DNA from: Maratus speciosus
Taxonomy: Eukaryota; Arthropoda; Arachnida; Araneae; Salticidae
NCBI GenBank assembly: GCA_963932465.1
Contig: OZ010800.1
Location: 32,924,852 to 32,988,851, forward strand
Direction of reading: 5' to 3'
DNA length: 64,000 nucleotides
This document shows, in pieces, positions 1-11,224 of the stretch. A program made the position numbers and the translations under genes. The notes under the pieces are model-generated. The model searched no databases. It saw nothing but the letters and a program-made list of their open reading frames with translations, and had not been told where the DNA came from. Position 1 is the first letter of the stretch; each line of letters opens with the position of its first letter.

Positions 1-629
1 CGAAATACTGGTATACATTAACGTACACAAAATAATCAATAAGACGCGTTAAAACTTTAGAAAGCAATAGTTAGAAAATTACCCTATGACGGGAAACTAT
101 TATCCCAAAGGATTGAACGCATAAGAGAAAATAAATTTATTTTAGAAGTTATGTTAGTTCGTGAAGTAGCTCATCAGTTAAAGATAAAACTTTTAAGTGG
201 TGTTTTATATTTGGATTTGTATAAGTAAAAAATGGGGTCTATTTCCAAACCCGTTGTAGAACTAATTGAATCCCTTAATCAAATTAACTTCACATTAATT
301 TAATATGTATTAAAAAACGTAATATAGTGTCATAACTACTTCCTGTATCTTTATTTCAAAATAAATAAATATATATCTGTTTAGGGATAATCTTTATACT
401 GAAATTGCACGAAACTCTGAAATTTTTAATACAAGCGCGTAATTTTGACATCACACATGACTTGTTTCTGTAAATTTTACCTAAGAGCACCAAATGGGAA
501 GTTATTCCGTAGTAGTTTATGAAGTATGAAGGTTTAAAATTTGGAACTTCTAATTTTAAATAAAAATGCAATAATTGCAAAACAGATTGCAATGTGGGTA
601 GGTTTTTAAGGCAGTTCTCAAGTTCCCTG
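1..629. other. AT-rich DNA, nothing recognised
   Basis: I see no coding exon, RNA gene or clear repeat structure here. The 104-codon minus-strand frame at 356-670 has low-complexity composition, no recognisable domain, and runs into a repeat relic. Confidence 0.5.
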
Positions 630-1000
630 GTCAACAACGCGAAACTTTCTGACAACATTTCTTGGCTCATTTTGAAACGTAACGGTATAAAATTGGCAGG
701 CCTGATTATTGAAGCGGTTTCGAATCGAAAAATGTTTTCCGTGTTTTTTTTTTTATATAAATAAAATACTTATCGAGTTATAAGCGATTCTTGTTACGTG
801 AAAAGTTTTCCGCCTTTCTCGAGCTGTCGCTCTGGGAATTTGGTTCAAAACGCCCACTTTGCCAGTATTTTTTGAATGAAAAACCATCTGCCTTTACCAA
901 AAAATATAAACCATCTTTCGATTGTATAATTTCTACATAAGAATATAGGCCAATTTCATGCCCTTCCAAACAAAAATCAATTAAAAATGTCAGAAAATAG
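630..1000 (+). repeat. Degraded copy of the TTAA-type dispersed family (family A)
   Basis: The segment shares an ordered set of landmarks with better preserved copies at 27484-27896, 62072-62800 and 62957-63410: a gcgaaac/cgttttgaca-like start, tataaaattgg, gcgatttcgaatcg-like, gttataagcgatt, ttcaaaacg followed by cactttg, and the attttttgaatga-like segment. The terminal inverted repeats are not readable in this copy, so the ends are approximate. The 63-codon minus-strand frame inside it is part of the repeat. Confidence 0.55.
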
Positions 1001-1226
1001 CCTCGTCGGTTTTGACAATAGCCCTAAGAATAGCACAAAAACTAGTCGGCGGTATGAGCGGTATGAGCTGTAATTTTATATTATTGCAGTTGGTGGTTCT
1101 AGAAATAGATTTCTGTTTAAAACAAAGTCATAGGTTACATTTCACACTTTTTTTTGGAAACTTAATTAAAAAGTATATTTTTCAAAAAAAAAAAAAAAAA
1201 TAATGAATATTGAAATCTTTTTTTAA

Positions 1227-1455
1227 CACGCTCACGCCGGCGCGGTGGGTCACACTCGACTGTCTCAGAGTTAATAAGTCTCCGGCTTTTTGCACACCAT
1301 TGTTATTTTAGAGAAAGTGTTGTTCCTTTATGTCGCCCAATTGTTCTAATTAAATAAAACAACATTTTCTGTATTAAAATACTGGTATCGAAAAAGCCGT
1401 AGGCTTGGCAGTTCTGAGACAGTCGAGTGTGACCCACCGCGTCGGCGTGAACGTG
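1227..1455. mobile_element. 229-bp miniature inverted-repeat element flanked by TTAA
   Basis: The element has GC-rich terminal inverted repeats of about 44 bp (1227-1270 and 1411-1455) that pair with only a few mismatches; the left begins cacgctcacgccggcg and the right ends cgtcggcgtgaacgtg. TTAA lies directly outside both ends (1223-1226 and 1456-1459). TTAA target duplication is typical of piggyBac-type transposons, so this is probably a non-autonomous piggyBac-like element. It holds no coding capacity. Confidence 0.75.
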
Positions 1456-1459
1456 TTAA

Positions 1460-2867
1460 ACAAAAATCTATTTCTAAAGTCTTTAAAATATGTGAATTAT
1501 AAAATTATAGATTATTCCGTAATATAGTAAACTACCCGCATTGCGATTTGTTTTACAATGATTAAAAATGAATTTAACATTAAACGTTCCGAATTTGGAT
1601 TCTTTATAATTCTTAAACTACTTGATTGAATGGCTTCCCATTTTATATCACAAGATAAAATTTAACGACAAAGCCAAATATGACTTCGAAATTAGATATT
1701 CATTTTGAGTATTTCAAAGAATTGAAATTTATGGAATATTCCAATACATTTAAATTCAATATTTAATGTAAAATGATAAGCTTCTTTAAATTTTAAGAGT
1801 TATAAGAAGTCTAAAGTACTAAATTTCTTTCTTTTATACTAATGCATTATAACTAATAGCAATATGAGGGTTTTTCACAGCTATATTTAATTGAAGAATA
1901 AATACCCAGGTAAATACCCTGGGTATTTATCCTTAGAAATAAATAGCCTGGTATTTTACATCACTGGCCTTAGGTATAATTATTTTTTAATTAATTGCTA
2001 AGCTTTGCAAAAGGCTTTATTTTCTCTTAATATTATTTAAAGATAATAAAAAAAAATTAAATGACACTCTGAGATAAATAATTACCTGTGACTACACCAA
2101 AACAATAGTTTGGCAGTATTGTTTTGATATGTTGCCCTTGCCATAGCTCAGCTTGTAGTCAAATCTCCATCCTGAAATTTCTTGTGCATAACACTACGAT
2201 ACAATACTGTCAGAAACGAGAACTTCAGATTTTATCTCGTGTCCCACCAGAGATATCAAAGCGTCAAAAGTGCGATTTTTGACATTTTTGAAAAAAATGG
2301 GATTTTTTTTAGCGAAGAGAAAGCAAGTCCCAGATCTATAACTTGGCGTGTGAGTAGAAGTACTTTCGGCCTATTTGTAAAAAAAAATTATGTCATGTTG
2401 ACAGTGTTCCTTGCTACGAAAATTTCCTCTTGTAAACGGACAAATTTTGAAAAAAAAAAAACTGAAATTTTATGCTTAAATTTCACCAATCAGCATTTAG
2501 TTTCGGAAACCCCTCTATTACCAAATTTAAAGCCGAATGTATTCTGTACAAATTGCTTTAATCCGCACTTGAATTCGAGAAATAAGCGATGAATTATTTA
2601 CAAATCCGTAAACCCTTTACGTTAGAAAATTGCTGCAGACGATGAAACAAAGATGGCCGCCATCCGCAAACAAAAATTAATAAAATTAAAATAACAGTCA
2701 TTTTGAACATCCATCATGTTAGGGTTATTGTACAAAAAATTTCAGATTTTTACAAAATGGTCGAGCAACCAGTCCTGGACCACTTGAAATGGATTGACCC
2801 AATATTAAATGTATTTAAATAATTTTTACTTGTATGTCTGATGAATTGTAATATATTTTTAATTTTA
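1460..2867. other. AT-rich DNA with no supported gene
   Basis: I find no convincing exon or repeat. The 136-codon frame at 2182-2592 has no recognisable motif. A short palindrome of an accccaggg-like motif sits near 1907-1925 (ccaggtaaataccctgggta). A tagctcagcttgtag string at 2143 resembles a tRNA A box but has no matching B box. Confidence 0.5.
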
Positions 2868-4197
2868 AAAAGTGTTCTTGCATTTGGTTTGTCTGGCCGT
2901 CTGTTCACGCTCTAGCTCCCGTAAATATACTCAGATTTTCATGCAATGGATAAAGGTTATTTAGGGTCACCAAAGCATATTTGATATTGTATATGAAGTA
3001 TATGCTCTGTTAAAAATATTTATGGACAGAGGCCGGCAGAAGAGATTCCAGTCATACCCCGTAAAATAAAAACAATCCGTGCCAATCATTTTGTGTTAAC
3101 GTGTGCACACCTAGAGGAGTAAAATGTTTGGTGTCGTACCGTATTTTACGGTTTTTGATTTTACCGTTGACGTAACAGATGGTCAGGAACTGCAAGAATA
3201 TGTGGATTGCCCTTAATTTCCGAAGTATCTAAAAACATCCCTGTAAAATTACGCGCAGAGCCCGGTAGCAGAGATTCCAGTCATACCCCGTAAAAAAAAA
3301 TTTCATGCCCATCATTTTGAGCAATTTCCCCGTAATTTTACGGGGCAAAGATACAATGTACTTCAAAACACAATTACACTTTACTTACTGTTCCGTAGCA
3401 CGTTAGATAATCATAACATAATCGCTTTTTTGGCGGGTTAAAAAATAGGTTACGCTCGCGGTTAACTCACATTATTTTTTGAAACACAACTAAAACAAAG
3501 TGTTACACCTTAGTGGAGGAACATGTATGGGCTCGTACTGAATTTATTTAGCAGATCAGACCACTTTTCATCAAATAAGGCTGTTGCCCGTGAAAATTGA
3601 ACAGCAAAGGCTAAAAAATATACAGTTTTTTCTAACAGCTTGTGTATTCCATTACATTACGGTGAATGGGGATAAATCGTTTGCAGATTATTTTAATGAC
3701 ATTATGATATTTCAAATGTATTTAAACTGTTATAAATTACTGAATTTCACTACGATCACGTTAGAAGAGAGCATTACTAGCACTTTTTATTCATTAAAGG
3801 GACATACAAAAAAATCGTTTACAGTACTGTCTTTGAGTAATAATTCATGGAGTGTACAGTTTAAAATTCGGTATACGCTTTTAAATTTAATTAATATTCA
3901 ACTGAAGTACATGTGTTTGGTAAGTGAACTAAATTTTGTCATGCATGCAGTTAATGGATACAAAACTATATATCATATACAGAGCTTCTGAAAAAAATCG
4001 CATAATTTTCGGATTGTAGATGGGAACAGCAGAAAATGTGTTTTGAAAGGTGCTATGCGTAAAATGCGAAAGGCGCTATGCGAAGGGTGCTATGCCCTAA
4101 ATAACATTTATCAATTTCCTGAAAATCTAAGTATATTTATGTGAGTTAGAGCGTGGACAGACAAACCTAATCCATAAACACTTCTCAACTTTGTTGG
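2868..4197. mobile_element. Foldback-like element with 105-bp inverted arms (family B)
   Basis: The segment 2868-2972 is repeated in inverted orientation at 4092-4197 with roughly 80% identity by eye. Shared blocks include ggtttgtctg, cacgctcta, aaatatact, agattttca and ttatttaggg. A third copy lies at 17225-17345. The 1.1 kb between the arms includes a direct duplication and one low-complexity 135-codon frame (3584-3991) with no known motif. Target duplications are not clear, so this could also be two independent opposed copies of a dispersed repeat. Confidence 0.55.
3029..3345 (+). repeat. Two direct copies of a motif around agattccagtcataccccg
   Basis: The block at 3031-3096 recurs at 3261-3330, 230 bp downstream, with the shared core agattccagtcataccccg followed by taaaa and a catgcc/gtgcc-catcatttt-like stretch. 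It lies inside the inverted arms of the family B element and looks like an internal tandem duplication. Confidence 0.6.
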
Positions 4198-6014
4198 AAA
4201 GTGTTAAAAAAGAACTTTGCCTTTATGAATCCCTTTTTAAATCTGTAAAATATCCGAGTATCTTATGATAAAAGCGCTCTTTAGAATTCTGGGTACCTCG
4301 GGGAAGATATTAATGTATATTTTTGTTCTTGGTTACATTATATTTTCGTATATTAAGTTAGATTTGTCTAACTAGTTTTTAGTACGATCCCACTGTATAT
4401 AGGCCAGCTTATGAAAAGAAATCTACAACGTTTCACTTGTCCTTGAATTTTACCTTTAGGTTTGTTGCCTTACTAGATTGGAATAGAAATTTGTCAGCGA
4501 TTTTTTTTTTTTTCTGTATGTTATGTGGATTCATTTAAACTTCATTTCTACTGCAAGTTCAATGCAAGTGGTATAAAATTATCAGAAGCAAATTTATTTA
4601 AAAGATGTTACTTATTCCTCATTTCTTAATGTAAATTTCATTCAAAATTAGCCCATCGTGTAGCACCGATTACATTACATATTTTTAATAAAATCCTAAA
4701 GAATCATTGATAATTTTGAATCCTTCAGCGATTCTTAACCTCCTAGTTACCATTAGTCCGGGAGCCGGTGATATCGAAACCCCCGTTTCCTCGGAATTGA
4801 ATGATTTTTATGTAAATCGGTAATAAAGTGGTCATACGAACAAAATGAGGTAAGTATTATTAGATTTGACAAGCCGAAAATATCTTTAATTAAATTATTT
4901 ATTATTAAAAAGCTATAATGTTTTATAGTTATCTCGGATATTGATCTCTCCTAGAGCATTTTTTAGAAACTTTTGTGCTCTTTCACGAAAAATTGGTATG
5001 GCAAACTTTATTCTATCGAAAAAATTCTTTCATACATATTTTAAAGAAGCGGCCGGAGATAAAATTTCGCACTTTTTTGTTTTGAAGTTTTACCGGTGGA
5101 GGCTTTATTTCGCGTCTGAAAGCTGGCGAAGTGTCGACTTTCCGTGATAATCGGTAAATCATTACATCTTTTAATAATAATTAATTAAATTAAACATATT
5201 TTATCCTTTTAAAGCCTAGTCACACCTAGCTCGTTTTAATTGTATGACTTTTTACTATCGATTTGTATATATATATATTTTTTTTAATTCCGTGATCACG
5301 GAGCTTTTGCTGGCTCTCGGACTACATGGACTTCTTTTCGTATTCTTTCAATCTCCGCGTCCCTCATGATGTAATGTGCCAACACTATCTCCGAATTTAA
5401 TAATGACAAGATTTATATATCCTTTTTGAGTAAAACTGTGTACTTTTTTTTAAAAAACTAATTGCAAAACAGATGCGCAAAATTTATAATAGTTTGTTGT
5501 ACCATCGCTACAGCGTGTAAAAATGAACCAATGAACTTTGGGTAATCTTTGAATTTTATGATTAAGTTTGTTGTCTTATAGCTTGTAATAGAAGTTATTT
5601 TTCGAAAATATTAATTTTATAATTATGATATTTATATTAATTGTTTTATTATTATAATTATTTTAATTATGGTTGAAATTTAAAAAAAATTACCATTGCA
5701 AAAATTTATGTTATGCATATAAATATATGTTACTATAATTTTTTTTCTTTTACAAACGTAAATTTTTTTTCCACAGACAAAGAATAAAATTTTACAAGTT
5801 CAGCATTTAAAGAAAGTTTTATAATAATTTTAAATACTGAATTATTTTTTACACATGAATATCTATAATAATATCTATAATAATATTATAATATATATCT
5901 ATCTATAATAATATTATGTATTATTTACTATTTATTATTATTATTATTTATTTGCTACTTATTTATTATTAATTATTTACATGTTACAACTTTATATAAA
6001 CAATACTAAAACCA
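4198..6014. other. AT-rich DNA; simple repeats and one weak coding-like island
   Basis: Mostly AT-rich sequence with TAATAATA-type simple repeats at about 5865-5960 and a short TA tract at 5265-5278. A GC-richer island at 5288-5402 reads as 38 open codons on the minus strand but has no convincing splice acceptor; it is listed as a finding only. No gene can be supported. Confidence 0.5.
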
Positions 6015-6018
6015 TTAA

Positions 6019-7329
6019 CGTGTTAAAAGTTTGTGACGCAGCACTTTATCTTATTTCTATAAGAATTTTAAACATGGAACATAAAAATAATGATATCAAA
6101 TTTTAAGTGACACTATGCTATTAATTAATGTAGATATATATATATATATATAAATATATTTTTTATTTCATCATTTCATTTTTATTTTATTTATAATTGC
6201 ATGTGTAAGACTTATGTTAAATCCAAAAGGATGTATAAAAATTTATTCATTGATGCTTTATCTTTCACATTGTTCATAAATTCAAAGTACGAGTTTTAAA
6301 AGATATGATATTAAAATTTATGTGACGCTTTGATGTAGCTTTAAACAATTTATTTTAAAATTCAATTTTAATTGTTTTCGGTTTTGCTAAATATATTTAC
6401 ATATCTAACCAAAAATTTTAATTTTCCAATAAACTGCTAAACAGCACCGAAAACTGGCATTCAGCACGAGCTAAGCGAGCAAGCACGTGTCCGAACGTGC
6501 TTGCTGTAGCTGATGACGCGCTGTTATGTTTTTAGCTCGAAACGCGTTCTGTGTATTGCTTTATTTTATGGTGATTTTTTACAAAGTTTTGTTATTTTAT
6601 TTCAATAAACTGTTAAAAATATCATCCTCACTGAATCTATACAATGCACTGAAATGTATTTACATGAATAAATTGATTTATCATTTGTGCCACGCAATCC
6701 AAAATCAAAAGTAAAATTTGTGTAACTAATTTATTTGCGTTATCATCCATTTGCATACATTTTGCTTAGTTTGGATACAATGACACAAAGAAATTATTTA
6801 CATAAATTTTACTTTTGATTTTGGATAGCTTGGCACAAAAGATGAATCAATTTATTCATATAAATACATTTCAGTGCATTGTATAGATTTAGTGAGAAGG
6901 ATATTTTTAACAGTTTATTGGAATATTAAAATTTTTGGTTAGATATGTAAATATATTTAGCCAAACCGAAAACAATTAAAATTGAATTTTAGAATAAATT
7001 GTTTAAAGCTACATCAAGGCGTGACATAAATTTTGATAGCTGTCTTTTAAAACTCATATTTTGAATTTAATTAAAGATGTGAATGATAAAGCATGAAGCA
7101 CCAATGAATAAATTTTTATACATCCTTTTTTTTTTTTTTTTGATTTAACACAAGTCTTACACATGCAATTATAAATAAAAAATAAATAAAGTGATAAAAT
7201 AAAAATAAAACATATATACATTAATTAATAGCATAGCGTCATTTAAAATTATATATCATTTTTTAAAGTTCCATATTTAAAATTCTTATAGCAATAAGAT
7301 AAAGTGCTGCGTCACAAACTTTTAACCCG
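6019..7329. mobile_element. Large foldback element flanked by TTAA
   Basis: Left arm 6019-6715 pairs with right arm 6785-7329 over most of its length with the same landmarks in reverse order (gtttgtgacgcagcac at the outside, then atgctattaattaatg, attgcatgtgtaagac, acatatctaacc, atcaatttattcat). TTAA is outside each end (6015-6018 and 7330-7333). The left arm carries an extra block of about 160 bp absent from the right arm. No transposase is encoded; the 62-codon frame at 6526 is arm sequence. Probably a non-autonomous foldback of a TTAA-specific superfamily. Confidence 0.75.
6442..6602 (+). mobile_element. About 160-bp insertion inside the left arm of the foldback element
   Basis: This block is missing from the opposing arm at the matching position (near 6905-6925) and is flanked by an imperfect 16-bp direct repeat: ccaataaactgctaaa at 6426-6441 and tcaataaactgttaaa at 6602-6617. 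That arrangement is what a retroposon or small transposon insertion with a target duplication would leave. It contains a hairpin (gcaagcacgt ... acgtgcttgc). No tRNA-like promoter boxes or poly(A) tail are visible, so its class is unknown. Confidence 0.5.
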
Positions 7330-7333
7330 TTAA

Positions 7334-8682
7334 AATTTCAAATGCCCATCAATGAGCAGAAACTTTTGGTGGATTTTTTAAAACAATTATTTGGGTATAT
7401 GTAAGAAACCGAGGTATGACTTTTTCAGAGAAATAGCACTTTGCTTATCTTTAAAACTTATAAGATTAACTTAGACTTTTAAGTTGGTAAAATTTCAAAT
7501 CTTTTAGTGTATTTAAAAAAAAAAAATCAGTCAAAAATGCTAATCTTTCTGACTTATTCTTGATATCATTTTTATACGTAAAAGCATAAAATTTTCAGAC
7601 ATGAATATCGGAGCGATTTAGAATCGAATAGTGTTTTCGTTTTCGATAAATATGGTAATGAGTTACGATGATTTACTCTCTAATGACGATTTTTCCTTTA
7701 TTACCCCGGTTCTAAATCAGTTGAAAACTAATATTCTAAAAGATCCTTTGTCTTTATAGATAAATGAGAAACTCTATTCAATTTCTCTGTATTATTGTAA
7801 TAAAAATTCTTGAAAATTTGCCCTTTACGATTAAAAAATAACTTCGGAGATGAGTCAAAAAGTAGTCTATTTGAATTTCAGTAAAACTTTAAAGAAATAT
7901 ATTGCACTCTAGAGTTTAGAAAACACATATATTTTCATAAATGTGCATTTTACTTTATTTCATTATAACTTTTATATTCAAATTTATATGAGCAGTATCA
8001 TATAACATTTTATGTTAATGGCGTTTTAAGACCCATGCAGAGATAGTTTATTTTTAGCAATGCTTTGTGTTAGTGCAGTAAAATATCTGACTATGGCCCA
8101 AAGAGGATTAAGAGATAGTTTTATTAGGGGGGGGGGGGGCGTTAGTTTCGTACGATGACTGATAACTAGATATATATATTTTTTATTGTTTCGTTTTTGA
8201 AGTAATAGTTTGAAAAAAAGGAGGGGGGGGGGCAGTTTTTAAGAAATTTTTATACAAAATGTTTTAACTGCAAGATTTGTACAATAAAAGAAATATATTT
8301 ATATACTTAGGAAAGGTTTAATATATAAATAACCATTTATTTATTTTTATTAATACATATATGTTGTAATGATACACTAAAACTTACTTTATTCACTAAC
8401 GAAGAAATCGGTTCCTATTGTATTGACATCATTACTTTTTTTAAGACCAATGATATAAACTCATAATCATGATTTCCATTCACCTTTAATCCCCCCCCCC
8501 CCTACCCTAAAAAAAAGTACCTCATACTTCAATTGTAAAGAGTTCTGTGCTATTTGATTCTTTTAAGAACTTTTTGGTAAGATATGGAAGTAATATACAA
8601 AATGAGTTTTTTCCATGGTTTGTTACACAGATATAGAACGTTTTGTTTGATTTTACTATGTAAAAAGTTTACTTTCTCAAAA

Positions 8683-8686
<4 letters not shown>
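7334..8686. other. AT-rich DNA with G and C homopolymer runs
   Basis: No gene is seen. Runs of about 13 G (8107-8120), about 10 G (8223-8232) and about 12 C (8491-8502) stand out and could form G-quadruplex-like structures. Similar homopurine and homopyrimidine runs recur over the next 2 kb. Confidence 0.45.

Positions 8687-8716
<30 letters not shown>
8687..8716. repeat. (TA)n microsatellite
   Basis: About 15 uninterrupted TA dinucleotides. Confidence 0.9.
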
Positions 8717-8718
<2 letters not shown>

Positions 8719-8729
8719 AGAAATATTAC

Positions 8730-9880
8730 TCTTTAAAGCTTATTATTTAAAATACAATCACTGCTCACTAATAAATGTAAATGAATATATCTAAATCAAA
8801 TTCTAACCTACAAATTTGTGTTTCCCTCTCCCCTCCCGCCCAAGGGCATGCAAAGATATTTAAAATATTCTAAATTCTTTAATTTTATATAAAATAATTT
8901 TCCACCCTCTCTATTTAATGCTCTTTACTGACAATAAATAATAAATAGAATGAAAAAATCCCCTGAACTCCCAAATTTCCACTTCCCTCGTTGCAACCAC
9001 CACTCTAGCTTACAGTAATAAAATATTTCCAATTGTAGTTTGAAAAAAATCTACAACATTCATTACTCACTAATAAAAATAGATAAATTAATCATTAACT
9101 TACCAAATTTACACTTTTTCCCCTCCCCACTCCCCTGCATAAAAAAATTTAAATCTTTATTTGTATATACAATACTTTTATGTCTTGTTTAAAACTCAGT
9201 AGTGAAAATAAAAAACATTAATATTAATTATCTCCTTGTTCAACAAAATTGCTACTTCCGCCCTTCACCATAGAGATTTAAAAGCTTTTTAGAAAGACTA
9301 ATCTGCAACGTTCATTCTTTACTAATAAAATATAATAAATAATCATGTACACTTTTAATTATTTTTCGCACAATAAACTGCTGTCATGACCAAATGGTTA
9401 TTTTGAGAAAATATTGTGTTATTTGGCGTGTCGTTCAGATAGTTCGATTGGAAGAGCACTGGGAAATAAAGCCAAAGATTCTAACTTCGAGTCCCAGCTT
9501 GGACATTTTCGCTCAGATAGGAAAATTACTATTTGTTTGAAATAATCATCCAAATTATCACTGAAACCTCCCAAATTTAGGTTTTTTTCCCCAAATTTAG
9601 CTTCATCCCTGTTTTCCATCCCCTCTAACATCCAAAGAATTTAAAATATTTAAATTCTTTATATTTATATAAAAGAAATTTCTTCTGGCCCATTTATTGC
9701 TCTTTATCAACGGTAAATAATGAATAATACAAACTATACCACCTCCTCCCCCCCCCCCATAAAAACCCTGCTTTTTCCCTTTCTTTCAACGTAAATATTC
9801 AAACCTTTAAAATTCTTTTTAAAATACTAACTGTAATTTCAAAATAACTTCAAAATTTAATCTGCTGATATTTAAAGATT
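8730..9880. repeat. Decayed pyrimidine-rich tandem repeat, about 140-170 bp period
   Basis: A recurrent unit can be followed by its C-rich block (near 8825, 8975, 9112, 9250, 9580 and 9750) and by an accompanying tgctcttta/cattcttta then ctaataaa-type segment. Units differ strongly, which implies an old array. A related stretch lies at about 16580-16800. A tRNA-like SINE sequence interrupts the array near 9425. Confidence 0.45.
9425..9500 (+). repeat. tRNA-derived SINE head (relic)
   Basis: A polymerase III A-box-like stretch, tagttcgattggaagagcac, is followed about 35 bp later by a B-box-like stretch, acttcgagtccc, at normal tRNA spacing. The acceptor arms no longer pair (gtcgttc against cttggac), and there is no intact cloverleaf, so this is a SINE-type tRNA derivative rather than a tRNA gene. 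Its 3' extent is unclear. Confidence 0.5.
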
Positions 9881-10941
9881 TTTTCTTAACCAAAATGTGT
9901 GATGTCACACTTCTTCTAACCCCCTTCCTCCCCCTTGTAGTGGCACAGCCAGGATTACGCTTTTTAGGGGGCTAACATATTTTAGAGGCATACACGTACA
10001 TAGAACCCGACTTCGACTGTGCGGGGCCCTGGGGCAAACATTATTCGGGAGCTTTCCTTCTATCTTTTGAAATTTTTCGTGAATTATGTTGAAGCGACTA
10101 AAACTAAACTTTATACGTATGGTATGTATACATAAATTTCGTACCAAGCTCTATTCACATCTGTATACAGAATAGCACAAGAAAGATATCTTTAAGAAAC
10201 AATAGAATACACTTTTTTATTATAGGAATATAAGGATAAATTTGAGCCGTTAAAATGTAAATACAGTTTTTTCAAGCATTATTAGATATTTGTGTTATTA
10301 CTTTTCTACTTAACTTAATATGTGTATTCAATCAACATGGATGTGGGTGATTCCATCATATCTAAAGGCAAGTGGTGGCATGCATTTAATAATAGCAGCA
10401 ACAAATTTTTATACTTGAAATGTTGTTACTGCATTCCTCACGATACCCTAAGGTACGTTGGTATGAAATTTCCTATTATGACAAATTATTTTCAACAGAA
10501 AGCAACAAATAACAGATTTGTGAGTTTACAGTAATATTTTAATTAAATTAATTTATTAAAATAATCTTTATTAAATCAGGAAGGAAGAAATTAAATATCA
10601 CAAAATGAAAAGCACTTGAAATGAGAATCTGTGAAATTCGATTGATTTATAACATAAAATATTCGAACAATTAAGGGGAGAAATAAAACAACTTAAGATA
10701 GAATTTCAATTTAAGACACAATATCTATGAGCAATCTAAAGACTTATATCTGCTCTTGGGAGGGGGGTGGGGGGGGGGGCTCATATCGGGGGTCCGGGAA
10801 AGCTGCCCCGCATGCTCCTGCATTAGTCAGCCCCGACGACGTGCCCAGGTCTGGCCTTCGCCCCGTCCAGTTTTTTTTCATTTGACCTTATGGGACAGGA
10901 CAGCTGGGGTTCCGACTTACATTTTTCTCTGCTGACTTAAG
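9881..10941. other. No gene seen; scattered GC-rich transposon debris
   Basis: Fragments such as agtggcacagccaggatt (9938) and the G-rich and GC-rich stretch at 10745-10900 resemble ends of old hAT-type elements, but ends and target duplications cannot be matched. The 70- to 80-codon frames here have no recognisable motif. Confidence 0.4.
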
Positions 10942-11216
10942 CAGAGCCATAACCAGCCTGAGGGAGCTCTGGAGAATTTTATGGGATTAATTCTGAATGC
11001 TTTATGTTTGATAATGAGTAAAAAAACTGTACCAAAAATGTATCTTAATTATCATGACTTTTAGTGCCTTTTTGTATTTGGATAAACTTAAAGTGTGTTT
11101 GCAATCAAACGATTTAAAGTTTTATTATTAAAATGTTATGAATGTTAGAGTAAGAGGTTGCTCAGCCCTCTCCCCCCCCCCCCCCCCCCCCCTGCCTCAA
11201 TCTGATTACAGCCCTG
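10942..11216. mobile_element. 275-bp non-autonomous hAT-like element
   Basis: Imperfect terminal inverted repeats of about 26 bp pair the left end (cagagccataaccagcctga) with the right end (read inward, cagggctgtaatcagattga). An 8-bp flanking repeat differs at two positions: gacttaag at 10934-10941 and gtcttgag at 11217-11224. CAG-type ends with 8-bp target duplications are the signature of hAT transposons. A long C run (about 11171-11192) lies near the right end. No transposase is encoded. Confidence 0.65.
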
Positions 11217-11224
11217 GTCTTGAG

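Noticed and set aside
2131..2215. tRNA gene suggested by tagctcagcttgtag
   Set aside because: Only an A-box-like string is present; there is no B box at the right distance and no pairing acceptor stem.
3584..3991. 135-codon frame as a host gene
   Set aside because: It lies between the inverted arms of a repeat, with low-complexity composition and no domain.
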